Source: Rhodospirillaceae bacterium
Lineage (GTDB): Bacteria; Pseudomonadota; Alphaproteobacteria; Rhodospirillales; Rhodospirillaceae
Direction of reading: 5' to 3'
DNA: 64,000 nucleotides
Assembly: GCA_947476695.1 (NCBI GenBank)
Contig: CANJRD010000017.1
Location: forward strand, 1-64,000
Positions 7,715 through 17,052 of the stretch are shown here, piece after piece; positions within the stretch are counted from its first letter, which is position 1, and each line of letters opens with the position of its first letter. The translations under genes and the position numbers were made by a program. A model generated the notes under the pieces. It saw only the letters and a list, made by a program, of their open reading frames with translations, ran no database searches and was not told the origin of the DNA.

Positions 7715-8779
7715 ATGACGGGCCTCCCGCGCCACGGCAAAGCCGCCATTCTCGTCCAGCAGAAGCAACCGCTGGCCATCGGCACGATCGACATGCCTGA
7801 GCGACTGGACGCCGGCCAAGTGCTGGTGCGGCTGTCCTACAGCGGCATCTGCGGCTCGCAGCTCGGCGAGATCGACGGGGTGAAAGGGCCCGATGCCTGG
7901 CTCCCCCACCTGCTCGGCCACGAGGGTTCCGGCCATGTGCTGGCGACCGGCCCAGGCGTGCGGCGGGTGAAAGCTGACGACGCGGTTGTCCTGCATTGGC
8001 GCCCCGCCCCCGGCATCGAGGCCGCGACGCCGAAGTACACCGCCAACGGCAAGACCGTGAATGCCGGCTGGGTCACGACCTTCAATGAATTCGCGGTCAT
8101 CTCCGAAAACCGCCTGACACCCATTCCGGCCGGTACCGATTTGAAAGCCGCCGCGCTTTACGGCTGCGCCGTCACGACCGGTTTCGGCGTCATCGATAAT
8201 CGTGCGCATGTGCGCCTGGGCGAGACCGTGGTGGTGTTCGGCGCGGGCGGCATCGGCTTGAACGTGATCCAGGCTGCCGCCCTGGCGGGGGCCAGCGTGA
8301 TCGTCGCTGTCGATCTGTTCGACCAGCGCCTGGACCTCGCCGCCAAGCTGGGCGCAACCCATAAGATCAATGCGGCAAAGGCCGACGCCTGGGCCAAGCT
8401 GGCGGAGATTTTCGGCGCGAAAGGTCCGGATGTCTTCATCGACAACACCGGCAGCCCCGAGATCATCGGTCGCGGCTATGCCATCACAAACAAGCGCGGG
8501 CGCATCATCCTCGTCGGCGTACCGAAGAAGGGTCAGCAGACCCCGCTCGACACGCTGCAGCTTCATTTCGGCAAGACCATCATCGGCACCCATGGCGGCG
8601 AGGTCGAACCGGCCGACGATATCCCACGCTACATGTCGCTGATGAAGGCCCGCGATATCGATCTTGGCGAACTGATCACGGAAGTCGGCAGCCTTGAGGA
8701 CGTCAACGCCTTGATTGATCACATGCGCACAGGCGTTTCCGCCGGTCGCTGCCTGATCGAGTTCAAAGCCGCGGCTTAA
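7715..8779 (+). CDS. Zinc-type alcohol dehydrogenase (MDR superfamily)
   Basis: The 354-aa product has the medium-chain dehydrogenase layout. A GroES-like domain carries SGICGSQ (zinc Cys) and GHEGSGHV. A Rossmann domain follows with VVVFGAGGIGLNVIQAA and an acidic residue at the end of the second strand, suggesting NAD. The four-Cys structural zinc lobe of classical alcohol dehydrogenases is not evident. It starts at ATG 7715, 18 bases after the isomerase gene, and is likely co-transcribed. In this setting it probably oxidises or reduces a sugar hydroxyl. The substrate is unknown. Confidence 0.85.
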   Translation: MTGLPRHGKAAILVQQKQPLAIGTIDMPERLDAGQVLVRLSYSGICGSQLGEIDGVKGPDAWLPHLLGHEGSGHVLATGPGVRRVKADDAVVLHWRPAPGIEAATPKYTANGKTVNAGWVTTFNEFAVISENRLTPIPAGTDLKAAALYGCAVTTGFGVIDNRAHVRLGETVVVFGAGGIGLNVIQAAALAGASVIVAVDLFDQRLDLAAKLGATHKINAAKADAWAKLAEIFGAKGPDVFIDNTGSPEIIGRGYAITNKRGRIILVGVPKKGQQTPLDTLQLHFGKTIIGTHGGEVEPADDIPRYMSLMKARDIDLGELITEVGSLEDVNALIDHMRTGVSAGRCLIEFKAAA

Positions 8780-8788
8780 TCCCCCGCG

Positions 8789-10375
8789 CTACTTCAGATC
8801 GCGCAAAGCTTCATGGACCCGGCCGATCACGCCGCGCCAGTCGCCCGGCGCGGATTGGCGGAAAAGACGCGCTGTTGGGTACCACGACGTCTGTTCGCCG
8901 CTGAGTCCCCACCGCCATTCGCCGACCGCGGAGAGCAACACCCACACCGGCTTGCACATGGCGCCGGCGAGATGCGCATTGGCCGTATCCACCGTGATCA
9001 CGAGATCGAGGCCCGCGATGAGGGCCGCCGTATCGGCGAAATCCGTGAGATCTTCCGGCTGGATTACGCTGTCGCGGATGAACGGCACCACCTGGTCTTC
9101 CGGCCGCAATCCAAGCTGAAGGCTGACGAACGTCGCTTCGATATCGGCGAATGCGCTCAGCAGTTCTGGTGGAATGGAACGATGCATCTCCTTCGCCGCG
9201 TCGCGCATACCGAACCACACCAGGCCGACCCGCGGCCGGCGCATTGACTCCAGGCGCTGCGCTCGATCAACGACCAGCGACGATGGCGCCGTCACATAGG
9301 GGATCGCCTGCGTGTGGCGGTCGGATGCAAGATTCAACACGCGCGGCAAGCTCAGTAGCGCGCAGTGATAGTCCGCCGGGGGCAGAGCCTCTCCGCGCGC
9401 GACCACCGCGACGCTGGGGATCGCGGTCTCCAACAGACGCCGGAGCGGCGGCTGCACCTCGAGTACGACACGGCCGGCGCTCTGCGCCACATCGCGAACA
9501 TAGCGACAGAACTGCAGCGTATCGCCGAAGCCCTGTTCCGCATGGAGCAGGATCGTTTTTCCGGCGAGCGCTTCGCCTTGCCATTGCGGCATCGGCAGGT
9601 CCCGCGCGAATTGCGTCATTGGCCCGCCGGCCCCACCGGTCGGAACGCGCGATTTGAAGCGCCATTCGTATTCGCGCCACCCTTCTTCGTCGGCCCCGGC
9701 CATCAGCAGGCTTTCCGCCAATCCCCAATGGGCTTCGGCGAAATTCGGTTGCAGGGCAATCGAGCGGCGGAAGTCGGCCTGTGCGGCCTCGGCGCGGGCG
9801 AGGAAATAGTTGGCCTTCGCACGGTTGTAGAGCGTGGCGGCATCTTCCGGCCGCGAACGCAACGCCGCGTCGCAGGCGGCCACCGCCTCCTCATAGCGTC
9901 CCAGTCGCTCGAACGTGGCGCTGCGGGCCTGATGGGCGTCGGCGTGACTTGGATTGAGCGCGACCGCATTATCGAGCGGTTGCAGGGCGTCGGCAAAGCG
10001 TTCCAGATCCATCAGCGCAAGGCCACGATTTAAGTGGTTCTCCGCGACATTGGGCTGCGCGGCAACGGCCTGGTCGAACGCCGCAAGCGCGTCAGCTGGC
10101 TTTTTCAGACCACGCAGAACGAGCCCGAAATTGCTTTGCGCGGGGGCATGTCGCGAATTGATGCGAAGCGCCTGTCCGATCAGGCGCTCGGCATCCGTCA
10201 GGTTGCCGTGCTGCAGGTGGGCCACGCCCAAGAGATGCAGCGCGTCAAAATGCCCCGGCGCTTGCGCGAGGATGGCCTGGTAACGCTGGGCGGCGGCTTC
10301 CAGTTGGCCCTGGCCGTGCAAGGCCAAGGCCTCGCGCAGCAGCGTATCGAGTGATGCGGTACCGGGCTCGGACAT
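8789..10375 (-). CDS. TPR protein with GT9/heptosyltransferase-like C-terminal domain
   Basis: The 528-aa product has about six tetratricopeptide repeats over residues 10-230. A GT-B-type domain follows, recognisable by AEQGFGDTLQFCRYV, by VGLVWFG and by DLVITVDTANAHLAGAM, a motif shared with ADP-heptose:LPS heptosyltransferases (GT9). TPR plus this domain is a common alphaproteobacterial architecture in polysaccharide and glycoprotein loci. The ATG at 10375 is preferred over an upstream TTG at 10393. It ends nine bases from the dehydrogenase gene, converging with it. Transfer of the heptose made by this island is plausible but not shown. Confidence 0.82.
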   Translation of the reverse strand: MSEPGTASLDTLLREALALHGQGQLEAAAQRYQAILAQAPGHFDALHLLGVAHLQHGNLTDAERLIGQALRINSRHAPAQSNFGLVLRGLKKPADALAAFDQAVAAQPNVAENHLNRGLALMDLERFADALQPLDNAVALNPSHADAHQARSATFERLGRYEEAVAACDAALRSRPEDAATLYNRAKANYFLARAEAAQADFRRSIALQPNFAEAHWGLAESLLMAGADEEGWREYEWRFKSRVPTGGAGGPMTQFARDLPMPQWQGEALAGKTILLHAEQGFGDTLQFCRYVRDVAQSAGRVVLEVQPPLRRLLETAIPSVAVVARGEALPPADYHCALLSLPRVLNLASDRHTQAIPYVTAPSSLVVDRAQRLESMRRPRVGLVWFGMRDAAKEMHRSIPPELLSAFADIEATFVSLQLGLRPEDQVVPFIRDSVIQPEDLTDFADTAALIAGLDLVITVDTANAHLAGAMCKPVWVLLSAVGEWRWGLSGEQTSWYPTARLFRQSAPGDWRGVIGRVHEALRDLK

Positions 10376-10544
10376 GCGACAGTGCCGTTCCAAAATGGGT
10401 GTTCCGGTGACCTTTTAGCATCTCCGGCGGGGCGCGCGGCAAGCCATGCCGCAAGACCTCAGGGACTCGCTTTTGGGCGGTAATCCGCGCTATTAGCTGC
10501 TCCCGGATTTGCCCATTGTCCGCCCTCGCGTCCCGGAGTTCCGC

Positions 10545-11732
10545 ATGACCGCCAGCCTAGCCAACCAGGCCTTCAAGCAGATCGGTTTCTGCTGGGCGCT
10601 CGGCACCCATAGCGGGTGGGGCACCTATGCGCTGAACTTCGCCGCCCAATGCGCCCGGAATGGAATTTCGCCGGCGATCTTCTGGTCCGAGAATGATCTC
10701 GTTCTCACCGAAGAGCAGGCTGCTCTCCTGGGCAAGCCATTGGAAGAGGTCGCGCGGTGGAACGCGATGTTGGGCCAGGGAGCGACGCTCGACTTTCCGT
10801 TCCTGCACGCGCTCGGCGACAATCTCGAATTTCTGTATCCGACGCTGGGCGTCAAAGGAAAGCCGGACGTCGGTGTCATCTTCTTCGAGACGGACCAGTT
10901 TTCGCCGGAAAATCTCGCGCGCGCGCAGCGTTTCGATCTGATCATCGCCGGCTCGACCTGGAACAAGGAACTGCTTGAGCGCCGGGGCCTGAAGCGCGTG
11001 GTGTTCTGCCCGCAAGGCGTGGACCTTAGCCGCTTCGCGCCGCGGCCGCGTCAGAACGCCTTCGAGGGACGTTTCACCGTCTTCAGCGGCGGCAAGCTCG
11101 AGGTGCGCAAGGGCCAGGACATCACCATCGCCGCCTTCAAACGCTTCCACGCCCGTCACCCGGACGCGCTCCTTGTGACCGCCTGGAATAGCCCCTGGCC
11201 GCAGATCGCGAACTCGATTGCCGCATCCGACCACGTCGTCGGCGCGCCGACCGTTAGCGCGACCGGCGAACTGGAGGCCCCGCAGTGGCTTGTCGCAAAC
11301 GGCCTTCGCGAGGACTCGTTTGTCACCCTGCGCATGCTGCCGAATGTTGTGGTGCCGGATCTGTTGAAGGAAATCGATCTCGCCGTGTTCCCGAACCGCT
11401 GCGAAGGCGGCACGAATCTGGCGGCGATGGAATGCATGGCGATGGGCGTGCCCGTCGTCTTGTCGCGGAACACGGGACACCGCGACCTGATCCAGGATGG
11501 CAACTGCTACACGCTCAATCAGCAGAAGTCGGTGGGCGAAATCCTCGGTCGGCCCGAGCTCGCGGATTGGGGCGAGTCGTCCGTGGACGAATTGGTCGAT
11601 CGCATGGAGCAGGCTTACAACTATCGCGCCGATGCAAAGGCGCGTGGCGAGGCCGGTCGCGCTTTCATGCAGTCATGGGATTGGTCGCTGCAGATCGACC
11701 GCTGCCTCGCCGAGATCCAGAAGATCGCCTGA
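10545..11732 (+). CDS. Glycosyltransferase family 4-type
   Basis: The 395-aa protein has a GT-B fold with an N-terminal glycine-rich acceptor loop region (HSGWGTYALNFAAQ). The C-terminal donor-binding motif reads EGGTNLAAMECMAMGVPVV, the E-x7-E signature of retaining GT4 enzymes. ATG 10545 has CCGGAG about seven bases upstream. It lies divergent from the TPR-glycosyltransferase, across a roughly 170-bp gap that must hold both promoters. It converges on the RmlD-like gene with an 8-base gap. Likely role: adding a sugar to the surface glycan. Donor and acceptor are unknown. Confidence 0.85.
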   Translation: MTASLANQAFKQIGFCWALGTHSGWGTYALNFAAQCARNGISPAIFWSENDLVLTEEQAALLGKPLEEVARWNAMLGQGATLDFPFLHALGDNLEFLYPTLGVKGKPDVGVIFFETDQFSPENLARAQRFDLIIAGSTWNKELLERRGLKRVVFCPQGVDLSRFAPRPRQNAFEGRFTVFSGGKLEVRKGQDITIAAFKRFHARHPDALLVTAWNSPWPQIANSIAASDHVVGAPTVSATGELEAPQWLVANGLREDSFVTLRMLPNVVVPDLLKEIDLAVFPNRCEGGTNLAAMECMAMGVPVVLSRNTGHRDLIQDGNCYTLNQQKSVGEILGRPELADWGESSVDELVDRMEQAYNYRADAKARGEAGRAFMQSWDWSLQIDRCLAEIQKIA

Positions 11733-11740
11733 GGAAGACG

Positions 11741-12640
11741 TCAGCCGGCGCGAATACCGCCGAATTGCGCCAGAGCCGCATCGCCGCAGATGGTGCGCAT
11801 GGGCATGAAGTCCCAGGCGATCTTCGCTTGAAGTTTGTCGATGGCCAGCGCCGTGCATAACGGCCGCTTCTCCAGAAACGGCAGGTCGTGGAGGCTGCAG
11901 GGCTCGAGCGTTGCCGCGGTCTGGGGCGCGACTTTGCGGATTTCAGCAATCAGCAGAGAGAGCAGATCGTAGCGGCTGAACGCTTCGGGCCCGCCAAGGT
12001 GATACAACCCGGCCGCATCGGTGCCCGCCAGCTTGATCATGGCACCGGCGACATCGTCCACCCAAGCGGGTGAGAATACCTGGTCCGTCGCACAGCGCTG
12101 CGGTTTGCCCGCGCGCAGTTCGGTGATCCACTGCCCGATCATTCCATGAGTCGCCGGGTCGCCGCTGACGACCTTCGAGAGCCGCACGATCAACCAACGC
12201 GCGGCTTGGCTGGCCAGCCATTGCTCTACGGCAAGCTTCTGAGCGCCATACGCCATGCGCGGATGGGCCGCATCCGACTCTCGCCAGGGACCGCCGGTTC
12301 CGTCGAACACGTAGTCAGTGGACACAAAGATGGGCACCGCACCCACGGCGAGGACGTCGGTCAGTACTGCAATGACGGTGTCGACGTTGACCTGGGCGGT
12401 TCCTTTCGGATCGCGCGCGCAGCCTTCCATATCGATTGTGCCATAAGGCACGAAGACATGGCTGACCGGATGTTCCAGGCGCCTCAGGAGATCCGATAAG
12501 CGATCGGTACGCGCATTGAAGCCAAGGCCACCCGAGAAGGGATGGCGATTGAACGTGCCGACGCCACGCGCCCCCAAGAGCGCGAGAAGCCGCTGCCCGA
12601 CGAAACCAGACCCACCGACGACCAGCGCGCGCGCGATCAT
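11741..12640 (-). CDS. RmlD-like NDP-sugar reductase (extended SDR)
   Basis: This 299-aa protein starts RALVVGGSGFVGQRLLALLG, the Rossmann GxxGxxG. It has STDYVFDG and YGAQK (YxxxK), the pattern of dTDP-4-dehydrorhamnose reductases and related sugar reductases. No rmlA, B or C homologues are beside it, so it may reduce another 4-keto NDP-sugar, perhaps in the methylated-sugar branch of this island. It is the last gene of a seven-gene minus-strand run that begins at 17724. Confidence 0.78.
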   Translation of the reverse strand: MIARALVVGGSGFVGQRLLALLGARGVGTFNRHPFSGGLGFNARTDRLSDLLRRLEHPVSHVFVPYGTIDMEGCARDPKGTAQVNVDTVIAVLTDVLAVGAVPIFVSTDYVFDGTGGPWRESDAAHPRMAYGAQKLAVEQWLASQAARWLIVRLSKVVSGDPATHGMIGQWITELRAGKPQRCATDQVFSPAWVDDVAGAMIKLAGTDAAGLYHLGGPEAFSRYDLLSLLIAEIRKVAPQTAATLEPCSLHDLPFLEKRPLCTALAIDKLQAKIAWDFMPMRTICGDAALAQFGGIRAG

Positions 12641-12659
12641 GTGAGACCCGTGGGGACGA

Positions 12660-13592
12660 TTACAGTTGCGGCAACAACACTAGGGATTCGCGCAAATTCT
12701 CCAGCGTGTCCGGCTTCCAGAACATGTGCTGATTGCCATCAAGCCACGGGAACTTGCTGCCGACGGAGATGCCCATGTTCTCATAGTACTGTGGCGAGGC
12801 CACCCAAGTGCCTTCCACAATCACCGAATACCAGCAGAACGGCGCTTGCGAAAACAGCAAGATGCCGATGATACCGTTGTTGGTGAGATAGTTCATGCGC
12901 GATCGCGTGTAGAGCGCGAGCCGCAAATCGACACTCATCGACGCGGACTCGAATACTTCCCAATCGAGCCGCGCGATCGTGCGCTGATCGAGAGTGTCGT
13001 CCTGATCGGGCACGATGATCGGACGGAAACCCTTCGCCTTCAGTTCGCGATAAAATTGAAGCCAGGCATCCAGGTTCGAATCACGTGTGGCATCGTGACC
13101 AGCCTTACGCATGGTCAACGTGACCAAGTTATGTTGATCGGGGAACATGCGGTCGATGATTTTCAGTGCGTGCGCCGACGGACGGAAAGCGCGCACGTTC
13201 GCACCGGCCTTATGCGCATCCATGGGCAGCGAATAGAGATAGGGTATCTGCGGCGTGTGGTGGGGATGGTAGAAGGTCGGGAAGCTTGCGACCGCGACCT
13301 CCCCGATCGGGCGGCGCGTGATCGTGAAGTCGCCGAGGTTGGGGACGACCTGTACAATCTGGTTGATCAAGTTCCACAGACGCCACTGCCGATCCGCGTC
13401 CGTATAGGCCAATTCGCGCGGCGTCACCTTGCGCCAGTCGTCTGCGATCAGAACCAGATCGAACGACATCCGGCTCTGCATCGTCGCCAGCGCCGAGGCG
13501 GAGACGATGAAGTTCGTGAAATCGAACGTGATCGGCGCTTGCTTGAAATCGTAGTAGGCCACGAGAGGTGGGATCACGAGTTGCGTTTGCAT
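12660..13592 (-). CDS. Uncharacterised protein of glycan locus, possible GT-B-like
   Basis: I do not recognise this 310-aa protein. It has no signal peptide and no obvious membrane segment. A central stretch reading LVTLTMRKAG followed by AWLQFYRELKAKGFRPIIVPDQDD looks like the strand-helix-strand start of a nucleotide-sugar-binding half domain. A late TNNGIIGILLF could be the donor loop. This recalls GT-B enzymes without the standard GT9 or GT4 motifs. It sits between a methyltransferase-like gene (3-base gap) and the RmlD-like gene, so a role in building the same glycan is likely. Function is unproven. Confidence 0.6.
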   Translation of the reverse strand: MQTQLVIPPLVAYYDFKQAPITFDFTNFIVSASALATMQSRMSFDLVLIADDWRKVTPRELAYTDADRQWRLWNLINQIVQVVPNLGDFTITRRPIGEVAVASFPTFYHPHHTPQIPYLYSLPMDAHKAGANVRAFRPSAHALKIIDRMFPDQHNLVTLTMRKAGHDATRDSNLDAWLQFYRELKAKGFRPIIVPDQDDTLDQRTIARLDWEVFESASMSVDLRLALYTRSRMNYLTNNGIIGILLFSQAPFCWYSVIVEGTWVASPQYYENMGISVGSKFPWLDGNQHMFWKPDTLENLRESLVLLPQL

Positions 13593-13595
13593 TTC

Positions 13596-14333
13596 TTACG
13601 TCGCCGTTTGTTCGAGGAAATGGCGGTATTTGGACTGCACCGGCCAGACCAGTTCCTGCAGACGGTCCCGACGCGCGACGCACAGCTGCATCAATTCGGG
13701 TTCCGGCGTGAAGCGATCGACCGGAGAGATATCGATGAAGCCCTTAGTCTGATCGAAGGCGTGATAGGCCTTGAGGAATTTTATCTTGAAGCCGTTCTGA
13801 CTTAGAAAATCATAGTACGCCGTCGGCGAGAAGTTCCAAAAGCCGTGATTGCACATCGACAGCGGCGCCGTCGTGACCAGCCAGCCACCTTCGCGCACCA
13901 TGGCGCACATCGATTGCCAGGCATTGCCGACATTGAAGCAGTGCTCAAGCGTGCCGGTATCGAGCACTATATCGAACATGCCGCGTAGCTCCGCCGGCAA
14001 CGGATTGTTCAGGTCCAGGATCTCCTCGACCCCCCGCAGCCGCGCAATGTCGTAGAACACGGGATCGAGACCGAAGGCGGACAGCACACTTTCGGTCGCG
14101 TACACCGGTCCGAAGGTATCGACCAGATTGTAATGCTTGCGCAGTTCCGCCTCGTCCGGCCGAACCGCAAAGCCAGCCACAGCCGGCGCGCCCAGAAAGC
14201 GCTCAAGATCGAGCTTTCCGACGACCATATCCGGATAGGAGAGGCAACCGGCCTTGGCGATCTTGTCGCCGCCATTGCGCGCAAGGTCGATCACCTGCTT
14301 CAAGATCTGGAGATAGATAAAGTTGATCGCCAT
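13596..14333 (-). CDS. Methyltransferase-like protein of glycan locus
   Basis: The 245-aa product contains the late half of a class I SAM methyltransferase fold: FDIVLDTGTLEHCFNV, followed by a segment reading MVREGGWLVTTAP, equivalent to motifs II-III with the typical EH after strand 4. The early glycine-rich SAM motif is degenerate. The region around VEEILDLNN could be the acidic strand-2 end. It therefore may be a divergent methyltransferase or a non-catalytic relative. It lies three bases from the uncharacterised gene downstream and nine from the C-methyltransferase upstream, in the same minus-strand operon. Confidence 0.6.
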   Translation of the reverse strand: MAINFIYLQILKQVIDLARNGGDKIAKAGCLSYPDMVVGKLDLERFLGAPAVAGFAVRPDEAELRKHYNLVDTFGPVYATESVLSAFGLDPVFYDIARLRGVEEILDLNNPLPAELRGMFDIVLDTGTLEHCFNVGNAWQSMCAMVREGGWLVTTAPLSMCNHGFWNFSPTAYYDFLSQNGFKIKFLKAYHAFDQTKGFIDISPVDRFTPEPELMQLCVARRDRLQELVWPVQSKYRHFLEQTAT

Positions 14334-14342
14334 TGTGAATCG

Positions 14343-15548
14343 CTAGCGGTGAATAGCCGTCGCCGAGAAGGCGCGCGGGCTGCGGTTGAAGATGGAATGC
14401 AAACGGACGGCCTCGCCAAACCGCTCGGTCAGCTTGTCGGCCAGGACATGCTCGCGATCGGGCGAGATGCCGAGGATGCAGGTGAAGGCTCCGGCGTCGG
14501 CGATGGCCTGGGATGGCACCACGGCGATCCCGCATCCGGGCACGAAGGTGTTCTGTTTTTCCGGCGCGTCGTCCACGATCGAATCCACCAGGGGGCCGAG
14601 GTCCAGATAGTTGATGAACGATACCGCCAGATGTCCGGCGCCGTACATATACACCTTTTCCCCGCGCTGGCGCGCCGCGCGCAAAGCGTCCCTGACGACC
14701 GTCCGGTAGGACGGAAACGCGTCCAGGAAGGTATCGAAAGCGGCCTGCTCCGACGCTCCCGTCGCGGATGTCGCGCGGTCAACGCCGGACGCGGCCCGCC
14801 GGCCGACGAACACCAGCAGGCTCTCATAAGGATGGGGAAAGCTGTCTAACGCGATCTCATCGAGAGCGGCGCGCTGGAAAAATTCCCGATAGGTCGCACC
14901 GGTGAAGTAGCTGGCGTGTTCTTCCCAGACCATCGTGTAGTCAAGGTGATCGAGACTGGCCTTGCAGTCCGGCGCCTCAAAAGCAGCCAAGCCGCGCGGC
15001 TTGAGAAGCACCGAGACCCCGGCCACGAACTGCGCCGGCATCGCGGCATGCTCGAGGATATGGCGCACGATCACACAATCGGCCGCGCCAAGCCGCGCCG
15101 CGAGTTTCGACCCAGCCTCTGGCGTCAGCGCCGCTTGGATAGACTCCACATAGGCGTTGGGCTCCGCGATACCCAGATCGGCCTGCATGTCCAAACGATA
15201 GGTGTTGCGATAACCGCGGTGCTCGAACCGCGCGAGGGTGGTGTCGTCTTTGCTGGAGACGCCGACGATACGGGCATCTTTGGGCAACAGCGCGCAAAGT
15301 CGCTCGACCAAGGCGTCGAGGTGACCCTCCGGTTCGCGTGTCGTCGCCGGCTCGGATGGAACAAGCAAAGCGGCGGGAAATGGATCGGCCAGCTGGACCG
15401 TGCCGCAGCTTTCACACTGGGCCAGCGCCAAGGGATGCGACGGGGCGATCGCATCGGCTGATCGCAGAAGCTTCTTGGTCACCGGCTGCGGCCCGAAATC
15501 GAGGCGGCGCGTCCGCAAGGCTTGCGCGCAGATGCGGCAGGCGCTCAT
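14343..15548 (-). CDS. NDP-sugar C-methyltransferase (three-domain type)
   Basis: The 401-aa product follows the sugar C-methyltransferase plan. An N-terminal zinc-binding domain has CRICAQ and CESCGTVQL (two CxxC pairs). A central SAM domain carries RHILEHAAMPAQF. A C-terminal domain has a Rossmann-like VYMYGAGHLAVSFINYL. This is the TylC3/NovU-type architecture that adds a methyl branch to a 3- or 4-keto NDP-sugar. The usual GxGxG of the SAM motif is weak here (IVGVSSKDD). ATG 15548 overlaps the stop of the upstream oxidoreductase gene (ATGA). A branched-chain sugar product is therefore likely. Confidence 0.82.
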   Translation of the reverse strand: MSACRICAQALRTRRLDFGPQPVTKKLLRSADAIAPSHPLALAQCESCGTVQLADPFPAALLVPSEPATTREPEGHLDALVERLCALLPKDARIVGVSSKDDTTLARFEHRGYRNTYRLDMQADLGIAEPNAYVESIQAALTPEAGSKLAARLGAADCVIVRHILEHAAMPAQFVAGVSVLLKPRGLAAFEAPDCKASLDHLDYTMVWEEHASYFTGATYREFFQRAALDEIALDSFPHPYESLLVFVGRRAASGVDRATSATGASEQAAFDTFLDAFPSYRTVVRDALRAARQRGEKVYMYGAGHLAVSFINYLDLGPLVDSIVDDAPEKQNTFVPGCGIAVVPSQAIADAGAFTCILGISPDREHVLADKLTERFGEAVRLHSIFNRSPRAFSATAIHR

Positions 15549-16618
15549 CCCGAGGCCTTCGCCGCGCGCTCGAGTTCCGTCCGCCAGATGCTTTCGGTGA
15601 GCTGGTAATCGCGCAGCGCGTCTTCGCCGGAGCTGATGTTGGCGCTGGCATCGCCGCGCACCAGATCGACAAAGCGGCGCGCCTGTTCGGCAAAGCACCA
15701 GCCCATGCGCCGCGGAATTACTTTGATCTCGCGCGTCTCGCCGTATTCGACCGTGACGCGGCCCATGAACGACCGGTCGAGCGGCGACGGCACCTCGAGA
15801 AGAAGGCGCCCCTTGCGGAAGAAGATTTCGACACCTTCCTGCCAGGTCGTCAGTTTGGGCGTGCCCATTTCCAGGAGTATCGGATGGCGCGCGTTCTCAA
15901 GCGCAACAAAGCCGGCCTCGCGGCTGGCGAGATTGGCCTGTCGCACGGCGACGTCATCGCCGAACAGAAACCGGATCAGATTGACCTGGTGCATCGAGCG
16001 ATTGACGAACCAGTCGTAGTCCTGATGACGCGCGTCCGGCACCCAATGGGGGGCCGTCGCCCAGACCTCTTGCCCGGCTGGACGCCGTTCGTCGGTGCGG
16101 ATGACGTTCGGAAACTCGGCTTCGTAGTCGCGCGAGAAGCACCACACGCGGGCGAACAGAATATCGCCCAACTGCTCGCGCAATTCGTTTTGCAGCAAGC
16201 GGTGTGCTTCAAGAACGCCGGCGTCATAGCGCTTCATGAAGCCGACCATGAACGGGGCTTTCGCCGCGCGCGCCACGTCGACCAGTTCGGCGGCACGATC
16301 CGCCGTCATCGCCATCGGCTTTTCGGCGAACACCGGCTTGCCGGCCTTCAAGGCATCGCGCACGGCCGGGCCTTGCGTCAGGCGGAACACGGAGACGAAC
16401 AGCGCCTGGACGTCAGGACTGTTCGCGCAGTCCGACGGCTCCTGGCCCGCGTTTGGGATGTTGAACTTGGCCGCGACCTGGCGCGCCAGTTCGGGCCTGC
16501 GGTCGGCGATCATCGTAACCCGGCAGCCGGGCACCTGCTGGAAGCAGGGCAAATGAACGGCCTGGGCAAATTTGCCCGCGCCGATGACACCGATCTTTAC
16601 GTCGTCCGAGGCGGTCAT
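15545..16618 (-). CDS. Gfo/Idh/MocA-family sugar oxidoreductase
   Basis: The 357-aa protein begins KIGVIGAGKFAQAVHLPCF, an NAD(P)-binding Rossmann start. It carries the family's EKPMAMT motif with the conserved Lys near residue 98, and a C-terminal beta-sheet domain. Family members oxidise or reduce sugars or NDP-sugars, for example at C3 or C4 before amination or methylation. It could generate the keto-sugar for the downstream C-methyltransferase, with which its stop overlaps. It is two bases from the cupin gene. Confidence 0.85.
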   Translation of the reverse strand: MTASDDVKIGVIGAGKFAQAVHLPCFQQVPGCRVTMIADRRPELARQVAAKFNIPNAGQEPSDCANSPDVQALFVSVFRLTQGPAVRDALKAGKPVFAEKPMAMTADRAAELVDVARAAKAPFMVGFMKRYDAGVLEAHRLLQNELREQLGDILFARVWCFSRDYEAEFPNVIRTDERRPAGQEVWATAPHWVPDARHQDYDWFVNRSMHQVNLIRFLFGDDVAVRQANLASREAGFVALENARHPILLEMGTPKLTTWQEGVEIFFRKGRLLLEVPSPLDRSFMGRVTVEYGETREIKVIPRRMGWCFAEQARRFVDLVRGDASANISSGEDALRDYQLTESIWRTELERAAKASG

Positions 16619-16620
16619 CT

Positions 16621-17046
16621 TCAGCCGTGATGTTCGTATTTGACGAGCGCATCCGGGCGGAACGGGCCAAGCTTGGCTTCAAGATAGACCGCGTTACCGC
16701 CGAGCGCGCGCGTCTTATGCGGCGTGCCGCGCGGCATGAACGTCGACGGCACCCCATCGCGCCCCAGACGGAACACCTGCGCCGGCTTATCCAGGCCTTG
16801 CGGCCAGGCGGTGATTTCCAGCACGCCATCGACCGCGACGCTGAGCTCGTCGCCGTCGGTATGGGCGTGCGGCGGAAACTCGGACCCCGCCTCAGCCTCG
16901 ACCAGCATCACATGGAACGGCGCATCGGGCGACGCATGGAAACAAATCCGGCGCGTGTGCGAGGCCGCGAATTCCAGCGTCCGCAATTGCCGCAGCACGT
17001 CGTCGTCGACGGACAGCGCGCTGAGGTATTTGACGGATGCGTTCAC
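16621..17046 (-). CDS. WbuC-like cupin-fold protein
   Basis: The 141-aa protein has a single cupin barrel. Metal-type ligands appear in EFPPHAHTDGDELSVAVDG and a later PRGTPHKT His. WbuC-family cupins are small proteins of O-antigen clusters whose reaction is poorly defined. The start is a GTG at 17046, and it lies seven bases after the upstream methyltransferase. It may be a sugar epimerase/isomerase or a regulator. The sequence supports fold and context only. Confidence 0.7.
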   Translation of the reverse strand: MNASVKYLSALSVDDDVLRQLRTLEFAASHTRRICFHASPDAPFHVMLVEAEAGSEFPPHAHTDGDELSVAVDGVLEITAWPQGLDKPAQVFRLGRDGVPSTFMPRGTPHKTRALGGNAVYLEAKLGPFRPDALVKYEHHG

Positions 17047-17052
17047 GACGGC

